Part shown: positions 1 to 9,400 of the stretch, piece after piece | Layout: the number at the start of each line of letters is the position of its first letter | Numbering within the stretch: the first letter of the stretch is position 1 | Assembly: GCA_937895845.1 (NCBI GenBank) | Contig: CALBLK010000002.1 | Location: 1 to 30,669 of the forward strand | Reading direction: 5' to 3' | DNA length: 30,669 bases | Source: an uncultured Prevotella sp. | GTDB taxonomy: Bacteria > Bacteroidota > Bacteroidia > Bacteroidales > Bacteroidaceae | Notes under the pieces: model-generated | The model's database searches: none | Told to the model about the DNA's origin: nothing | The model's input: the letters and a program-made list of their open reading frames with translations, nothing else | Made by a program: the position numbers and the translations under genes

Positions 1-116
1 TTGCAGCGAAGCTGCCCGACACAATCCCAGACAGGTGTGCCGTGCAGTTTCGCATCAAGAACGTGGACACCGACAGAGAGGCGGTGTACGAGAGGACTAA
101 GGGCAAGGGGTTTTAG
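1..116 (+). CDS. 3' end of an unidentified phage protein (partial)
   Basis: An open frame enters from the left edge (first full codon at 3) and ends at TAG 114-116. It encodes about 37 residues ending in RIKNVDTDREAVYERTKGKGF. Codon use is GC3-rich, like the structural genes downstream, which supports real coding. Too little is present to assign a family. A tail, baseplate or other virion protein is possible from context only. Confidence 0.55.
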   Translation, partial: AAKLPDTIPDRCAVQFRIKNVDTDREAVYERTKGKGF

Positions 117-153
117 AAAAACATGCAGTTGCTACCATCCCGGAGGTTTAACT

Positions 154-384
154 TCATCGTGACACAGTATTGTTGAAATCGAATGTTACATACTTGCCCC
201 CTAATTTGGAGAGCGACTCAATCTCTGCATTGCAAAGAGTGCCGTTCTTGACTACAATGGTAAGGGTTCCATTCTCCATGCTTGCAACTTTTTCCACGAG
301 TGAACGCAATTCTGAATAGCGGTACTCGGAGTCAATGACTACGTTGGATGCGCCAACAATTGGTTTTAGTTCTGAAAATCTCAT
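154..384 (-). CDS. small hypothetical protein (76 aa)
   Basis: The protein starts MRFSELKPIVGASNVV and ends FDFNNTVSR. It has a mixed alpha/beta pattern with a central hydrophobic strand (GTLTIVVKNGTLC) and no membrane segment or recognisable motif. The sequence is AT-richer than the structural genes. A Bacteroidota-type -7 box on the minus strand (TACCTTTG, + coordinates 409-416) lies 25 nt upstream of the start, which supports a separately transcribed gene. It converges with the gene ending at 116. Function unknown. Confidence 0.55.
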   Translation of the reverse strand: MRFSELKPIVGASNVVIDSEYRYSELRSLVEKVASMENGTLTIVVKNGTLCNAEIESLSKLGGKYVTFDFNNTVSR

Positions 385-408
385 GAGTGTAAAAATTTGA
401 ATTCACCG

Positions 409-416
409 CAAAGGTA
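409..416 (-). promoter_or_regulatory. minus-strand promoter -7 box for the 76-aa gene
   Basis: CAAAGGTA on the + strand reads TACCTTTG on the minus strand, an exact match to the Bacteroidota -7 consensus TAnnTTTG. It lies 25 nt upstream of the ATG at 384. No clear TTTG -33 box sits 19-21 nt upstream, so only the -7 element is supported. Confidence 0.5.
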
Positions 417-456
417 GCGTACAACCCATTCACACACCCTTTATCTTTTGCGACAC

Positions 457-494
457 GCCCGGCTTTGCAACTTCGCAAGGTCGGGCTTTCTTTT
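457..494 (+). terminator. rho-independent terminator hairpin
   Basis: Two 12-nt arms (457-468 and 475-486) pair fully if two G-U pairs are allowed, around a 6-nt loop. A T-rich run (TTTCTTTT, 487-494) follows on the + strand. It would stop plus-strand transcription entering the non-coding region, perhaps read-through from the gene ending at 116. On the minus strand the following bases are less T-rich, so its effect there is doubtful. Confidence 0.65.
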
Positions 495-577
495 CGTCCC
501 AACTTTTCTTCTCTACTCATCATCATTTTCAAAAAAGAAAATCGAAAAACGAAGTTGTTTTTGTCGTTGTCGTTGCC

Positions 578-607
578 TATATTATACGACGTTAGGAGTA
601 TAATATA
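578..607. repeat. perfect 10-bp inverted repeat, AT-rich
   Basis: TATATTATAC (578-587) and its exact reverse complement GTATAATATA (598-607) flank a 10-nt spacer (588-597). The centre-to-centre spacing is about two helical turns, which suits a dimeric DNA-binding protein. There is no T-tract after it, so it is not a typical terminator. Confidence 0.6.
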
Positions 608-661
608 TATTCCTTATCCTTATTCCTTATCTATATATTGATGTAGTTACGCGCGCGAGGA

Positions 662-1007
662 AACCCCAAGAGGTTATGTTGAGGTTTTGAGTTTTCTTTA
701 TTTCAAAAACCCCTTGGGGTTTTGTTAGGGTTTTGTTGAGGTTTTGAAATCGTTGTAACCTATTGAAAACAAGGATAAAACAAAAATCCTGCTTTTTCTC
801 GTTCTTTATTGCTTTTCAATGAGTTTGTATAGCCCTTTTTCAACGAGTTTTCTAAGAGTACCAAGGTAAAGTGCAAAAAAGTGGGGTTATTTTCGAGGTC
901 GTTTTTATGCGTTTTTTATAACCCCTTGAGGTTTTGAAAAATAACCCCTTGGGGTTTTGTTAGGGTTTTGAAATAAAACCCCTTGGGGTTTCTTTGAGGT
1001 TTTGAAA
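662..1007. repeat. iteron-like cluster of AACCCC...GGTTTTG repeats
   Basis: The near-palindrome AACCCCTTGGGGTT occurs at 708-721, 943-956 and 977-990. Variants AACCCCTTGAGGTT and AACCCCAAGAGGTT are at 920-933 and 662-675. Each is followed by one or more GGGTTTTG or GAGGTTTTG units. The copies starting at 708 and 943 are identical over 28 nt. A further degenerate GAGGTTTT lies at 1029-1036. All copies have the same orientation and sit in AT-rich non-coding DNA, which is the usual look of an iteron-type origin or a centromere-like partition site. The near-palindromic cores could also form hairpins. Confidence 0.7.
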
Positions 1008-1047
1008 AATGGCATTGAGGGTTCTGTGGAGGTTTTATAATGGCATG

Positions 1048-1076
1048 AAAAACGACCCATCCTCGCGGACAGGTCG
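1048..1076 (-). terminator. rho-independent terminator of the 112-aa gene
   Basis: Read on the minus strand, CGACC pairs with GGTCG around an inner TCC/GGA stem with a GCGA loop, followed directly by TTTTT (AAAAA at 1048-1052 on +). It lies about 70 nt beyond the stop of the minus-strand gene at 1143, the right place to end that transcript. Confidence 0.65.
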
Positions 1077-1142
1077 CATCAGAAAACTATGAGTAAACAA
1101 TCGTATGAGTCGGTCTAAAAGTAGAGGGGATAGACGATGGGG

Positions 1143-1481
1143 TTAGTCATCGTCTTCGTCATCATCATCTGTGTCGGCACCACAGAGGGCGGAAAGTTTG
1201 TCCTCGATGGTGCGGACGTTCACCTGTGCGGACATGTCAAGGTCAACGGCTTTCATCTTCGGTGTGTGGAACTCCAGCAAGCGCAGTTCGGCATTCACGC
1301 GGTCGTCTGGGGCGAGTTCTGCCATGTCAAGCTCGAAGTCGGACATAATAGTGACTTGGCCGTTGAACTTGACGTTCTTCGGCTCGAAGTAGCTCAGTGA
1401 ATGGGCGCGGATGAAGCCCTTGAGTGGGTTCTCCCTGTTGGGCGTGCCTTTCTTGCGCCCTCCCGTTTTCATACCTTTCAT
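1143..1481 (-). CDS. GGRKKGTPN-motif protein, 112 aa, function unknown
   Basis: The N-terminus reads MKGMKTGGRKKGTPN. A basic GGRxKGxPN start like this is frequent in small Bacteroides and other phage proteins, some of them annotated as DUF5681 or terminase-linked. The middle is alpha/beta and the C-terminus ends in a strongly acidic tail (DTDDDDEDDD), as in DNA-mimic or chaperone-like tails. The start at 1481 is favoured because AAGGAG lies 9 nt upstream. It is transcribed divergently from the giant-protein operon, from a promoter at 1596-1603, and ends at the 1048-1076 terminator. A regulatory, small-terminase-like or DNA-binding role is possible but not shown. Confidence 0.7.
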   Translation of the reverse strand: MKGMKTGGRKKGTPNRENPLKGFIRAHSLSYFEPKNVKFNGQVTIMSDFELDMAELAPDDRVNAELRLLEFHTPKMKAVDLDMSAQVNVRTIEDKLSALCGADTDDDDEDDD

Positions 1482-1574
1482 GTTTCAGTTCTCCTTATTT
1501 TGATTGTGGCCGTGTGGGCTTAATAGGCCGAATGGGCATTGTGGGTGTTTTTTTTGAGTACACGGCCACGTGAT

Positions 1575-1617
1575 ACAAAAGTTAAAAGTCTTGTGCAAAG
1601 ATAGTGCATTAACTTAG
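1575..1617 (+). promoter_or_regulatory. plus promoter of the giant-protein operon (phage-type element)
   Basis: ACAAAAGTTAAAAGT (1575-1589) is followed after 20 nt by TAACTTAG (1610-1617), a one-base departure from the TAnnTTTG -7 box. The same 15-nt element stands 19 nt upstream of the -7 box in front of the scaffold gene (27646-27660). The predicted transcript starts about 50 nt upstream of the ATG at 1676. It overlaps a divergent minus promoter. Confidence 0.5.
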
Positions 1618-1638
1618 CGCACGGTTTTTAACTTTTGG
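1596..1638 (-). promoter_or_regulatory. minus promoter of the 112-aa gene (phage-type element)
   Basis: On the minus strand CCAAAAGTTAAAAAC (+ 1624-1638) is followed after 20 nt by TATCTTTG (+ 1596-1603), an exact TAnnTTTG match. The CAAAAGTTAAAA element is an inverted copy of that of the plus promoter, so the two promoters overlap face to face and could be co-regulated or mutually exclusive. Confidence 0.55.
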
Positions 1639-1675
1639 AATACAGGTAACCATCAACTTTCAAACACAGACGATT

Positions 1676-2155
1676 ATGGGACTGATAGGAGCAGCAGTAG
1701 GTGCGGCAGGGAGCATCTTCGGAGGCATCAGCGCGAGCAAGGCGATGAACAAGGTGAAGAGGAACATCGAGGCGCAGCGCAGGAGCAACCAAGACTGGTA
1801 CGACCGCAGGTATAACGAGGACGCCACACAGAGGGCGGACGCGCAGAGAATGCTCACCCAGATTGGGGAGAGCATCAAGAACCGCAACCGTCAGGCGGCG
1901 GGCGCGCAAGCCGTGATGGGCGGCACGGACGAGAGCACGGCGGCGGCCAAGGCCGCCAACAGCCAGGCCCTGGCGGACGCGACGTCACAGATTGCAGCGG
2001 CGGCGGACGCACGCAAGGACCGGATTGAGCAGACGTACAGAGCCAAGGACGACGAGTATGCGAGCCAGCTTAATGCAATAGAGCAAGGCAAGGCGCAAGC
2101 CATCGGCCAGGCCGTGCAGGGCGTGGCCGGCGCGGCGTCCTCCATGCCATTCTAA
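1676..2155 (+). CDS. small Gly/Ala-rich internal virion (ejection-type) protein candidate
   Basis: 159 aa. Residues 1-20 form a hydrophobic glycine-rich segment (MGLIGAAVGAAGSIFGGISA). A long charged, Ala-rich helical region follows (about 22-140), and a second small-residue hydrophobic patch lies near the end (GQAVQGVAGAASS). This layout is typical of small internal virion or DNA-ejection proteins such as T7 gp14, although no sequence match to gp14 is claimed. It is the first gene of the operon, 17 nt ahead of the 415-aa gene. The leader has no Shine-Dalgarno, as is common in Bacteroidota. Assignment is by composition and context only. Confidence 0.7.
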   Translation: MGLIGAAVGAAGSIFGGISASKAMNKVKRNIEAQRRSNQDWYDRRYNEDATQRADAQRMLTQIGESIKNRNRQAAGAQAVMGGTDESTAAAKAANSQALADATSQIAAAADARKDRIEQTYRAKDDEYASQLNAIEQGKAQAIGQAVQGVAGAASSMPF

Positions 2156-2172
2156 CATAAAGCACAACAGAT

Positions 2173-3420
2173 ATGAGCACAGGAAACCCACCGAAAGGCA
2201 GTGCCGACTGGCTTGACGAGCAGAGCGGAGATGACACAACTCCCATTGTCAAGGGTGCGCCAGCGCCGGCGGAGCAGCCACAGCAGCCCGAAACTGCACC
2301 GAAAGGAACAAAAGACTGGGCGGAGCAGAACAGCGGAGCGAGCGCCCCCGTTACAGAGAGCAAGCCGGCGCGGCAGAGCGATGCGGCTCCGGCGGCCGAC
2401 AGGCAGGCGGGCGTGTCGCCACAGAACAATGCCGATGCCGTGATGGGCTATGACCGGCAGATAGCCGCCGTGCGGGAGGCCGCAGCCAGGAGCAAGCCCG
2501 AGACCGAGGAGGAGCGCAAGAGGCGCGAGCGCAGGGAGCGGTCGAAGAAGACGATAGCGGCCATCGCCGACGGCTTGATGGCATTTGGCAACCTCTACTT
2601 CACGACAAAGGGTGCGCCCAATATGTACGACCACAGGACGATGAGCCAGCAGACGCCCCTGCGGGCGCAGCTTGACAAACTCAGGGCCGAGCGCGAGGCG
2701 AATGCAGACAGGTACCTTCAGTACTCGCTAAAGGTTGGTGACCTGCAGAATGACAGAGCCAAGACTTTGCGCGAGATGGAGGCCGAGCAGGTGAGGCGGA
2801 AGCTGGCGGCGGAAAAGGCACAGCGCGAGCAGGAGGAGCACGGCTGGCTCGCGGCCTTGCAGCCCGACAAGCAGCGCGAGCAGAAAGGCAGGGCCGACAA
2901 GGCCGGGTATGAAGCCGACACTGCCAAGGCGGAAGCCGCCAATGCTCCTGACCTATACAAGGCAAAGGTTGAGACCGAGAAGAACCGTGGCAAGGCTGCT
3001 GCTGCATCGGCAGAGGCGAGCCACGCATCGGCCGTGAACTCATACGCTGCTGCCAACGAGCACAACGCCAACGCCCGGGGACGCTTCCAGTGGTGGGACG
3101 AGGACGGGAACGTGCATTATGCCAAGACCGCGGAGGAGGCCGTCATGAAGGCACGGCAGCACGGGACGCTCGACAGCGTGAAGGAGGACACTACAAGCAG
3201 CACGGCAAGCGATGCGACAAACAGAGGCAGGCCTGTGTATGCCAGAGGCAGGGACGGCAAGCCAATTATTGACAGGGACGGCAAGCCTGTCACTGTAAAG
3301 GTGAACAGCAAGAAGACAACTTCGAAGAAAGTGTTTTACCCCGGAGTGAGGAAGAAGCCGGTCAAGACAGCGGAAAAGCCCGCTGCAAGGCAAGGCTGGG
3401 CTTCGGGACTGAAAATTTAA
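2173..3420 (+). CDS. helical virion-associated protein, 415 aa
   Basis: The N-terminal 90 residues are Pro/Ala/Gln-rich and disordered, with two copies of a short motif (PKGSADWLDEQSG at 7-19 and PKGTKDWAEQNSG at 43-55). A conserved-looking block follows around 125-165 (KKTIAAIADGLMAFGNLYFTT), then a long charged coiled-coil-like helix to about residue 300. The C-terminus is basic and has an 8-aa repeat starting RDGKP (nucleotides 3250-3263 repeat at 3274-3287). The IADG..A..NLYFTT block resembles proteins in Bacteroides phage virion modules. It sits 17 nt after the small internal protein gene and 18 nt before the giant, so the three are probably co-transcribed. An internal or ejected virion protein, or a packing partner of the giant, is likely. 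Confidence 0.7.
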   Translation: MSTGNPPKGSADWLDEQSGDDTTPIVKGAPAPAEQPQQPETAPKGTKDWAEQNSGASAPVTESKPARQSDAAPAADRQAGVSPQNNADAVMGYDRQIAAVREAAARSKPETEEERKRRERRERSKKTIAAIADGLMAFGNLYFTTKGAPNMYDHRTMSQQTPLRAQLDKLRAEREANADRYLQYSLKVGDLQNDRAKTLREMEAEQVRRKLAAEKAQREQEEHGWLAALQPDKQREQKGRADKAGYEADTAKAEAANAPDLYKAKVETEKNRGKAAAASAEASHASAVNSYAAANEHNANARGRFQWWDEDGNVHYAKTAEEAVMKARQHGTLDSVKEDTTSSTASDATNRGRPVYARGRDGKPIIDRDGKPVTVKVNSKKTTSKKVFYPGVRKKPVKTAEKPAARQGWASGLKI

Positions 3421-3438
3421 CGCAAAACAGGAATCATT

Positions 3439-6400
3439 ATGCCAATAGACAGCAGCAAGCTCAGGAAAGTGTACGCCACCCTGCAGCAGGGAGGGTACGA
3501 GCAGGACTACGATACGTTTGCCCGTGGGTTCACCGGCAATGACCACTACGCGAACAGGAAGAAGGTGTATGACCTGCTTTCGGCGAACGGCGCGCAGGTA
3601 GGCGACAGTTACGAGGACTTCATGCAGAGGATGCAGAAAGGCTACAGCCCTCGCCCCTTGACCGGGGAAGACAGGCGGCGGATGGCGGGCGGTGTGGCCG
3701 GAGTGGTGGCGCAGGCGCAAGCGTCATTGCGGCAGACGAAGAACCGCATGGACCACGCGATGGCCAATGCCGGGCTGCGCGTGCCGGGCGTGACCGTAGG
3801 CGACAGGGACAGCGGTGTGAGACTGGGGCAGAACAGCAAGGTGGTGGCGGGGAAGCCGCAGTATAATCCGCAGACGGGCAAGACGGAGCGGACCTACATT
3901 ACGGAGAGCGGCAACGAGTACACCGACCGTGCCAGTGCTGACTTGGAGCAGAACGGCATTGACGAGGCACGCTTTCAGACTGAGCGGCAAGAGGCGTACC
4001 TCCTTCGGGAGAAGCGGCGCATCGAGCAGGAGATGAACCGGCGAGGCAGTGAGCTTGACGCGGAAGCTGTCAATTTCTCCTGGCGAGACATGCCACGGGG
4101 AGGCGGCGGCGCTGTCCACACCTATAACTCCGCCACTGCCAACGGCCGCTTTGCCGATGGTAAATACAAGGCACTCCTTGCGCAGCTCAACAAGGTGAAT
4201 GACGGCCTTGCCACCATTGAGGAAGCCAAGCGGGGCAGGGCGAGCGACAGGTGGATTGACGACTCCTCCAACTGGGCGTCGAAGAAAGGCAAGCAGCTGC
4301 TCGCCTTTGGCGCAGGCGCATGGCGCGGGCTGGCCCATGCCGTCGGCAAGCCGAGCACGTGGGACATGGGCATGACGGACATGACGGCAAACGTAGCGCT
4401 CCACTCGGCAGCTGTTGACGCGGACAGGAAAGGGACGGACAATCTTTCACGTGAAGACCGCGACCTGCTCAACCTCACGGCGTACACGGATGCCGTCAAG
4501 GGCGGGAGTGCAAAGTATCTCGGCCGTGGCTACAAGGCCGGCCAAACGGTAGGCGAGAGCTTGCCGTTCATGGTTGAAACGATGCTCAACCCGGCATCCA
4601 AACTCGGCACGGCCGCAACAGACAAGCTCATGCGCGAGGCCATAGGGCGTTACGGCAAGGAGGCAGTGAAGAAAGCCTCGAAGAGGTACCTCGCTGCAAA
4701 GATAGGCACGCGCCTTGTCGGTGACGCTGCCGGCTCTGCAGTCATGGCCGGCACGACCGGGCAGGGGCATGTCCTCGCAGACGCGCTTAACCGCCTGACC
4801 GGCGATGTGCAGTTCAAGGCGGATGATAGCGGCAAGATAGTGTATGGCGACCGCGAGGGTGCGGAGGACAGCGTGCTGAAAGCCTATCTGAAGGCATTTG
4901 GCGCACAGGCCATTGAGAACCATTCGGAAATGGTGGGCGCATACTTCGCTCCTTTCCTTGGCAAGGCTTCATCGTTGACGCGCAAGGGCATGGGGAAGAT
5001 AGGCTTGGGCAGGGTGAACAAGTTTATTGACGACATAGGCGCGACCAACACGGCCAAGATGATAGGCGACTTCGAGAAGCGGACGAAGTGGAACGGCACG
5101 CTCGGCGAGTATGCGGAGGAGGTTGCCGGCAACATCGAGAACGCCCTGCTTGTCGGTGACAGCACGCTTGACACGGCAGAGAACACCGGTGTGTTCAATC
5201 TTGACCGGAACATCGACACGTTCCTCGGCGTGGGCCTGATGGGCGGTTTCTTCGCAGGTGCAAACACACTCTCGTACCGCGGCCCGAAGCGTCAGGCAAT
5301 CAACGAGATGAGCGCTGCGGGCAAGGCCATAGACCGTGCCATTGCATCTACCGGGAACTATGCCATGGCGGAGAGATGGGGAGGCTGGCGCAACACGTTC
5401 CTCGCGGGCACTGACGAGGAGAAGAAAGCCGCGCTCCGCGAGGTGATGGACAATGGCGAACTGCCCATGGGCTTCCGCATGGGCGTGCTGGACTTTGTCA
5501 AGGCGGCGCAGAAGTACGAGGGAATCGCACGTGCGCAGGAGAGCAAGGTGAAGAGCGGCGAGCAAGACCCTGTGGCGCAGGCATACGACGAGAGCTACTC
5601 CGAGGGCTACGAGACCACTGCCCCCCAGGCCATGAACGATGCCAAAAACCTGCTTGACATGAGGCGCGGGCGGTTGGCAAAGGAGCTTGGCACAGATGCG
5701 GGCGGGGTGGACGCGCTGGTTGGCGGCGACCCGCTGCGGTACATCGAGGAGCGGCGGCGGCAGGGCAGGACGGACGGTTTGCAGGCGGTGATAGACTATG
5801 CCAACGCCAAGTCGGCATACGATGGCATGATGCAGCGCGTGCAGGACGACATTGACAGCCGCGTGGAGGAGAGCGACGCTGCCGTTGACAGCCGCGTGAA
5901 CAGCGCGGACGGCATGATACACCCTGCCACGCTGAAGCTGCAGAACGGGGACGGCTCAGACAGGAGGGCTTATGTCGTCAGCGGCAATGTGGTGATGTAC
6001 GAGGACGGCAGGGGCGTTGACAGGGAGAAGTCGGACAGCACGGTTGTCATCCGTGACGCCGTGACCGGCGAGAAGCGGGTGGTTCCGCCCGACCTTGTCC
6101 TCGGCATGGACGCGGCCATAGACCCCGGAGAGGAGAAGGCGCGGGCGCGGGAGGCCATCATTGAGGAGATGTCGCAAAGGGCTGCGCACAGCGTGGACGG
6201 CAGGGTGCCGTTCAACGCGGGTGACACCTACACGCTGACAGGCGAGAATGGAGAGCAGACCCAAGTGACGCTTGCTGCCAATGAACAAGGGCTTGTGGAC
6301 AATGGGGACGGGACCGTGAACGTGACAGCTGACGGCGGCCGGACGGTGGCGCCCATGAGCCGCGAGGACATCCAGCGAGGCGTTGACGCCACCAACATGG

Positions 6401-9400
6401 CCCGCACGATGGAGGCCGGGCGTGAGCGCCAGGCGGGCGGCGGAAGCGTGCAGGTGGCTCCCGGGGGCGTGGAGTATGGCGTGAACGACACCTTCACGCT
6501 CCTTGACGGCGCCGGCGCGACCGTTCACGGCGAGGTGCAGGGTGTCAGCGAGGACGGTGTGGAGATACGCACGGACGAGCCATGGAACGGTAGGCGCGTG
6601 CAGGTGATTCCCGCGGCGGAGTTCGAGGAGATGGTCGAGCGCATAAGTGACGCTGACGGCAATTTGGTTTGGGAGAGAGAGTATGCGGGCGAAGCGGACG
6701 CAGCCGAAGAGGCGCCGGGCAATCCGGCACAGCAAGGCGGCGAGCCGGCGCAGCGCCAGCCCGAGGCGCAGGGCGTGCAGCGGGAGGCGGAGGCGTCTGC
6801 TCTCTCGCGCGTACCTATAAATGAAGATACCGGCGAGCCGATGTTTGAGAAAGCTGACAGCGAGACCGCCCTTGACGCGCTGGGCGAGGTGACAGGCGGC
6901 AGCGCGGAGAACACCGCGGCTATTGTCAATGCCCAGCTGGAGCAGGCGCAAAAGGCTGTGGAGGCACTGAGGAAGAAGCGGCCGACCAAGAAAGCAGCGG
7001 CACTGAAAGGCTCGCCAATGGCCATGGCCGAGGCGCAGCGGGCGGCGGACGCGGCCTACAGCAGCGCCATGGAGCGGTACGGCGCGCAGGTGGCAGAGGC
7101 CGAGGGGACGCTGGACGCATGGACTAAGATTCACGCCCTCATGGACGGGCGCAAGCGCGCCGAGCGCGAGCGGCAGGAGGCTGAGCGCAGGGAGCGTGAC
7201 GCACAGGCTCATGACGCAGCCGTGGCGCAGGTGGCGGAGCAGAAGCGCGTGGCGGCCGAGAAAGCCAGGGAGCAAGCCGGGGTGGGTGCCCATGCCGTGA
7301 ACCCGAAGATAAAGGCCAAGTGGGACAAAGCCGCCAAGGTGGAGGGCAATGCCAACGCCATCACTCTTGCGGACGGCTCCACGCTTCGCGGCCGCTATGT
7401 GCTCACCGAGGCCGGGGCCGCGTCGGCCAGCCATGACATCAGCAACGCCTTTGAGCCGACCGAGGGCTTCCCGGTTGACGAGAACGGCGAGAGCGTGAAC
7501 GACCGCGACTACAAGCGCGACACGGACGCCCGGCGGATAGTGAGGGACATGGCGCGGAACTATGACGGCAGGGCCTTGCAGCCGCCTGTCATTGTGAGCA
7601 AGGACGGCGTGGTGCTCTCGGGCAACAACCGCACCATGTCGGGCGACCTGGCCGCGCAGCAGGGGACAGACGGGGCGTATGTGGACTACCTGCGCGAGTT
7701 CGGGCTGATGTACGGCTTCACTCCGGAGCAGGTTGACGGCATGAAGCACCCGCGCGTGGTGTTCGTCCCGGACGTGGAACTGCCCTACGACGCGGCCACG
7801 TTCGCGCGGTTCAACGCCGAGACGCAGAAGAGGCAGGGCAAGGACGCGCAGGCCGTGAAGCTCGGCAAGGTAGTGCCCGACAGCGTGTTCAGCGGCATTG
7901 TTGGCGACATCAGCCGCTATGACCGCCTGTCGGACTACTATGCGGACAGCAAGGCCGTGAGCGCTGCCATCAGCCGGCTGCTCGGCGCAGGGGTCATCAA
8001 CGAGATGCAGCTGCCCGAAATGCGCACCGGCAACGCCCTGTCAGCGGCAGGAAAGGAACTGATTGAGAACACGCTTATCGGCAAGGTGTTCCAGTCTTCG
8101 CCCGATGCCGTGCGCCAGGTAATCGCCACCCCGACCCTGCGCCAGTCGGTCATGATGGCCCTGGGCGAGATAGCGCGCAACCGCACGCTCGCCCGGAGCG
8201 GATACGGCCTAAGCCAAGAGTTGGGCGCAGCCGTTGGCCTTGTGGCGAGGGCCAGGGGCGCGCACCCCGACATCTTCAAGGACGGAGTGCCCGTGTCGCC
8301 GTTTGGCCGTCAGCAGGGCCTGTTTGACGACGAGTACGGGGACAGCCGCGTGACGGACGCAATCGTGCTGCTGCTTGCCGACATACTGAACAGCGGAAAG
8401 CCGAGCGATTTGCGCAAGGTGCTTGCCACCTATAATAATGAGGCGGAAGCCCCTGCCGGCGGACAGATGGACATGTTCAGCGGCAAGGTGGAGACAAAGG
8501 AGGAATTGTTGAACAGAATAACAGAGTATTTCAGAAATGCAACACCAAGAGAACAACAGGCAATCGTTGACGCGGCAGTCGCGGAACGAAAGAAGAGAGC
8601 GGAAGCAGCTGCGCAAGCTGCAGATGGTGCTGGACGCGGTGGAGGAAATCAAGCCGAGACAGCATCCGAGAATGGAAGTATCAGACTTCGGAACGATGGA
8701 CGAGGACGAGTTGAGGGACATCCTAACCAACGGCAGGGTGATTTGGCGGAGACCGGGGACGTAGATGAAAACGGCCATCCATTCATTTCTTCATCTGATG
8801 GTACAACTGTGTTTGGTGAAATTACCGAAGATAGTGGTTTGACTGCTGCACCTATAAAATTGAGTGAAGGTTTTAACAACACTGATGAAAAAGGCAACAA
8901 TATTGGTTATGGCCTACTTCACATAAAGGCTGGTCATGGTCAGCAAATATTGGAAGCAGGATACCCATCTGTAGAAAAATTTGTTGAAGATGTGTGCCGA
9001 AACTACAAGGAAATCCGTATCGGACGGAATAGAAAGAGCAACCAAACATACATGTTGCTTGAGTTGCATGACGAGAAGCACAAGCGCACATTGTATGTGG
9101 AGTTGTCTCACGATGGCACTTATTGGAATGTGAATAGTGGAGGTATATTCAGAAATAAATATACGGATAGAAACGATATTGTTTGGCCCGAACCCACAGT
9201 GGGGAGCAATGCAATCACCGACACTGCTGAAGTTGCTGACAGTCCGACCGAAGTCGCAAAGGGTGAAACTGTTGACAGAGGCGGGAATTCTTCCCAACCA
9301 ATATCTTCCGCGGGCAAAGATACGTCAAAAACGTCAGACAAGCAAGGGAACGGCGGGAAAAAAGAAAAACTCGGCTATAATTCCAAGACCGGCAAGTGGA

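Larger units (their letters stand above)
385..1142. other. long non-coding region (about 750 bp)
   Basis: No credible gene is seen between the 76-aa gene and the GGRKKGTPN gene. The stretch is AT-rich and holds a terminator hairpin (457-494), a 10-bp perfect inverted repeat (578-607), three CCTTAT copies (612-630), a pair of direct repeats TTTTCAA(T/C)GAGTTT spaced exactly 24 nt apart (813-826 and 837-850), the AACCCC...GGTTTTG repeat cluster (662-1007) and a minus-strand terminator (1048-1076). This is by far the longest non-coding segment in the window. A replication origin, partition site or packaging site are the natural candidates; none is proven. Confidence 0.6.

Noticed and set aside
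332..532. 66-codon minus-strand ORF over the 457-494 hairpin
   Set aside because: It overlaps the start of the 76-aa gene, its promoter and a terminator hairpin, and has no protein-like features.
662..1007. CRISPR array
   Set aside because: Repeats are short, unevenly spaced and near-palindromic, and there are no equal-length unique spacers or cas genes.
3514..3525. TACGTTTG box inside the start of the giant gene as an internal promoter
   Set aside because: Only a -7 match created by the codons GAT ACG TTT GCC; no -33 box and no ORF start nearby in another frame.
8401..8440. TTTG followed by TATAATAA as promoter for the nested ORF at 8537
   Set aside because: The downstream box does not match TAnnTTTG and it lies about 100 nt from the ATG.
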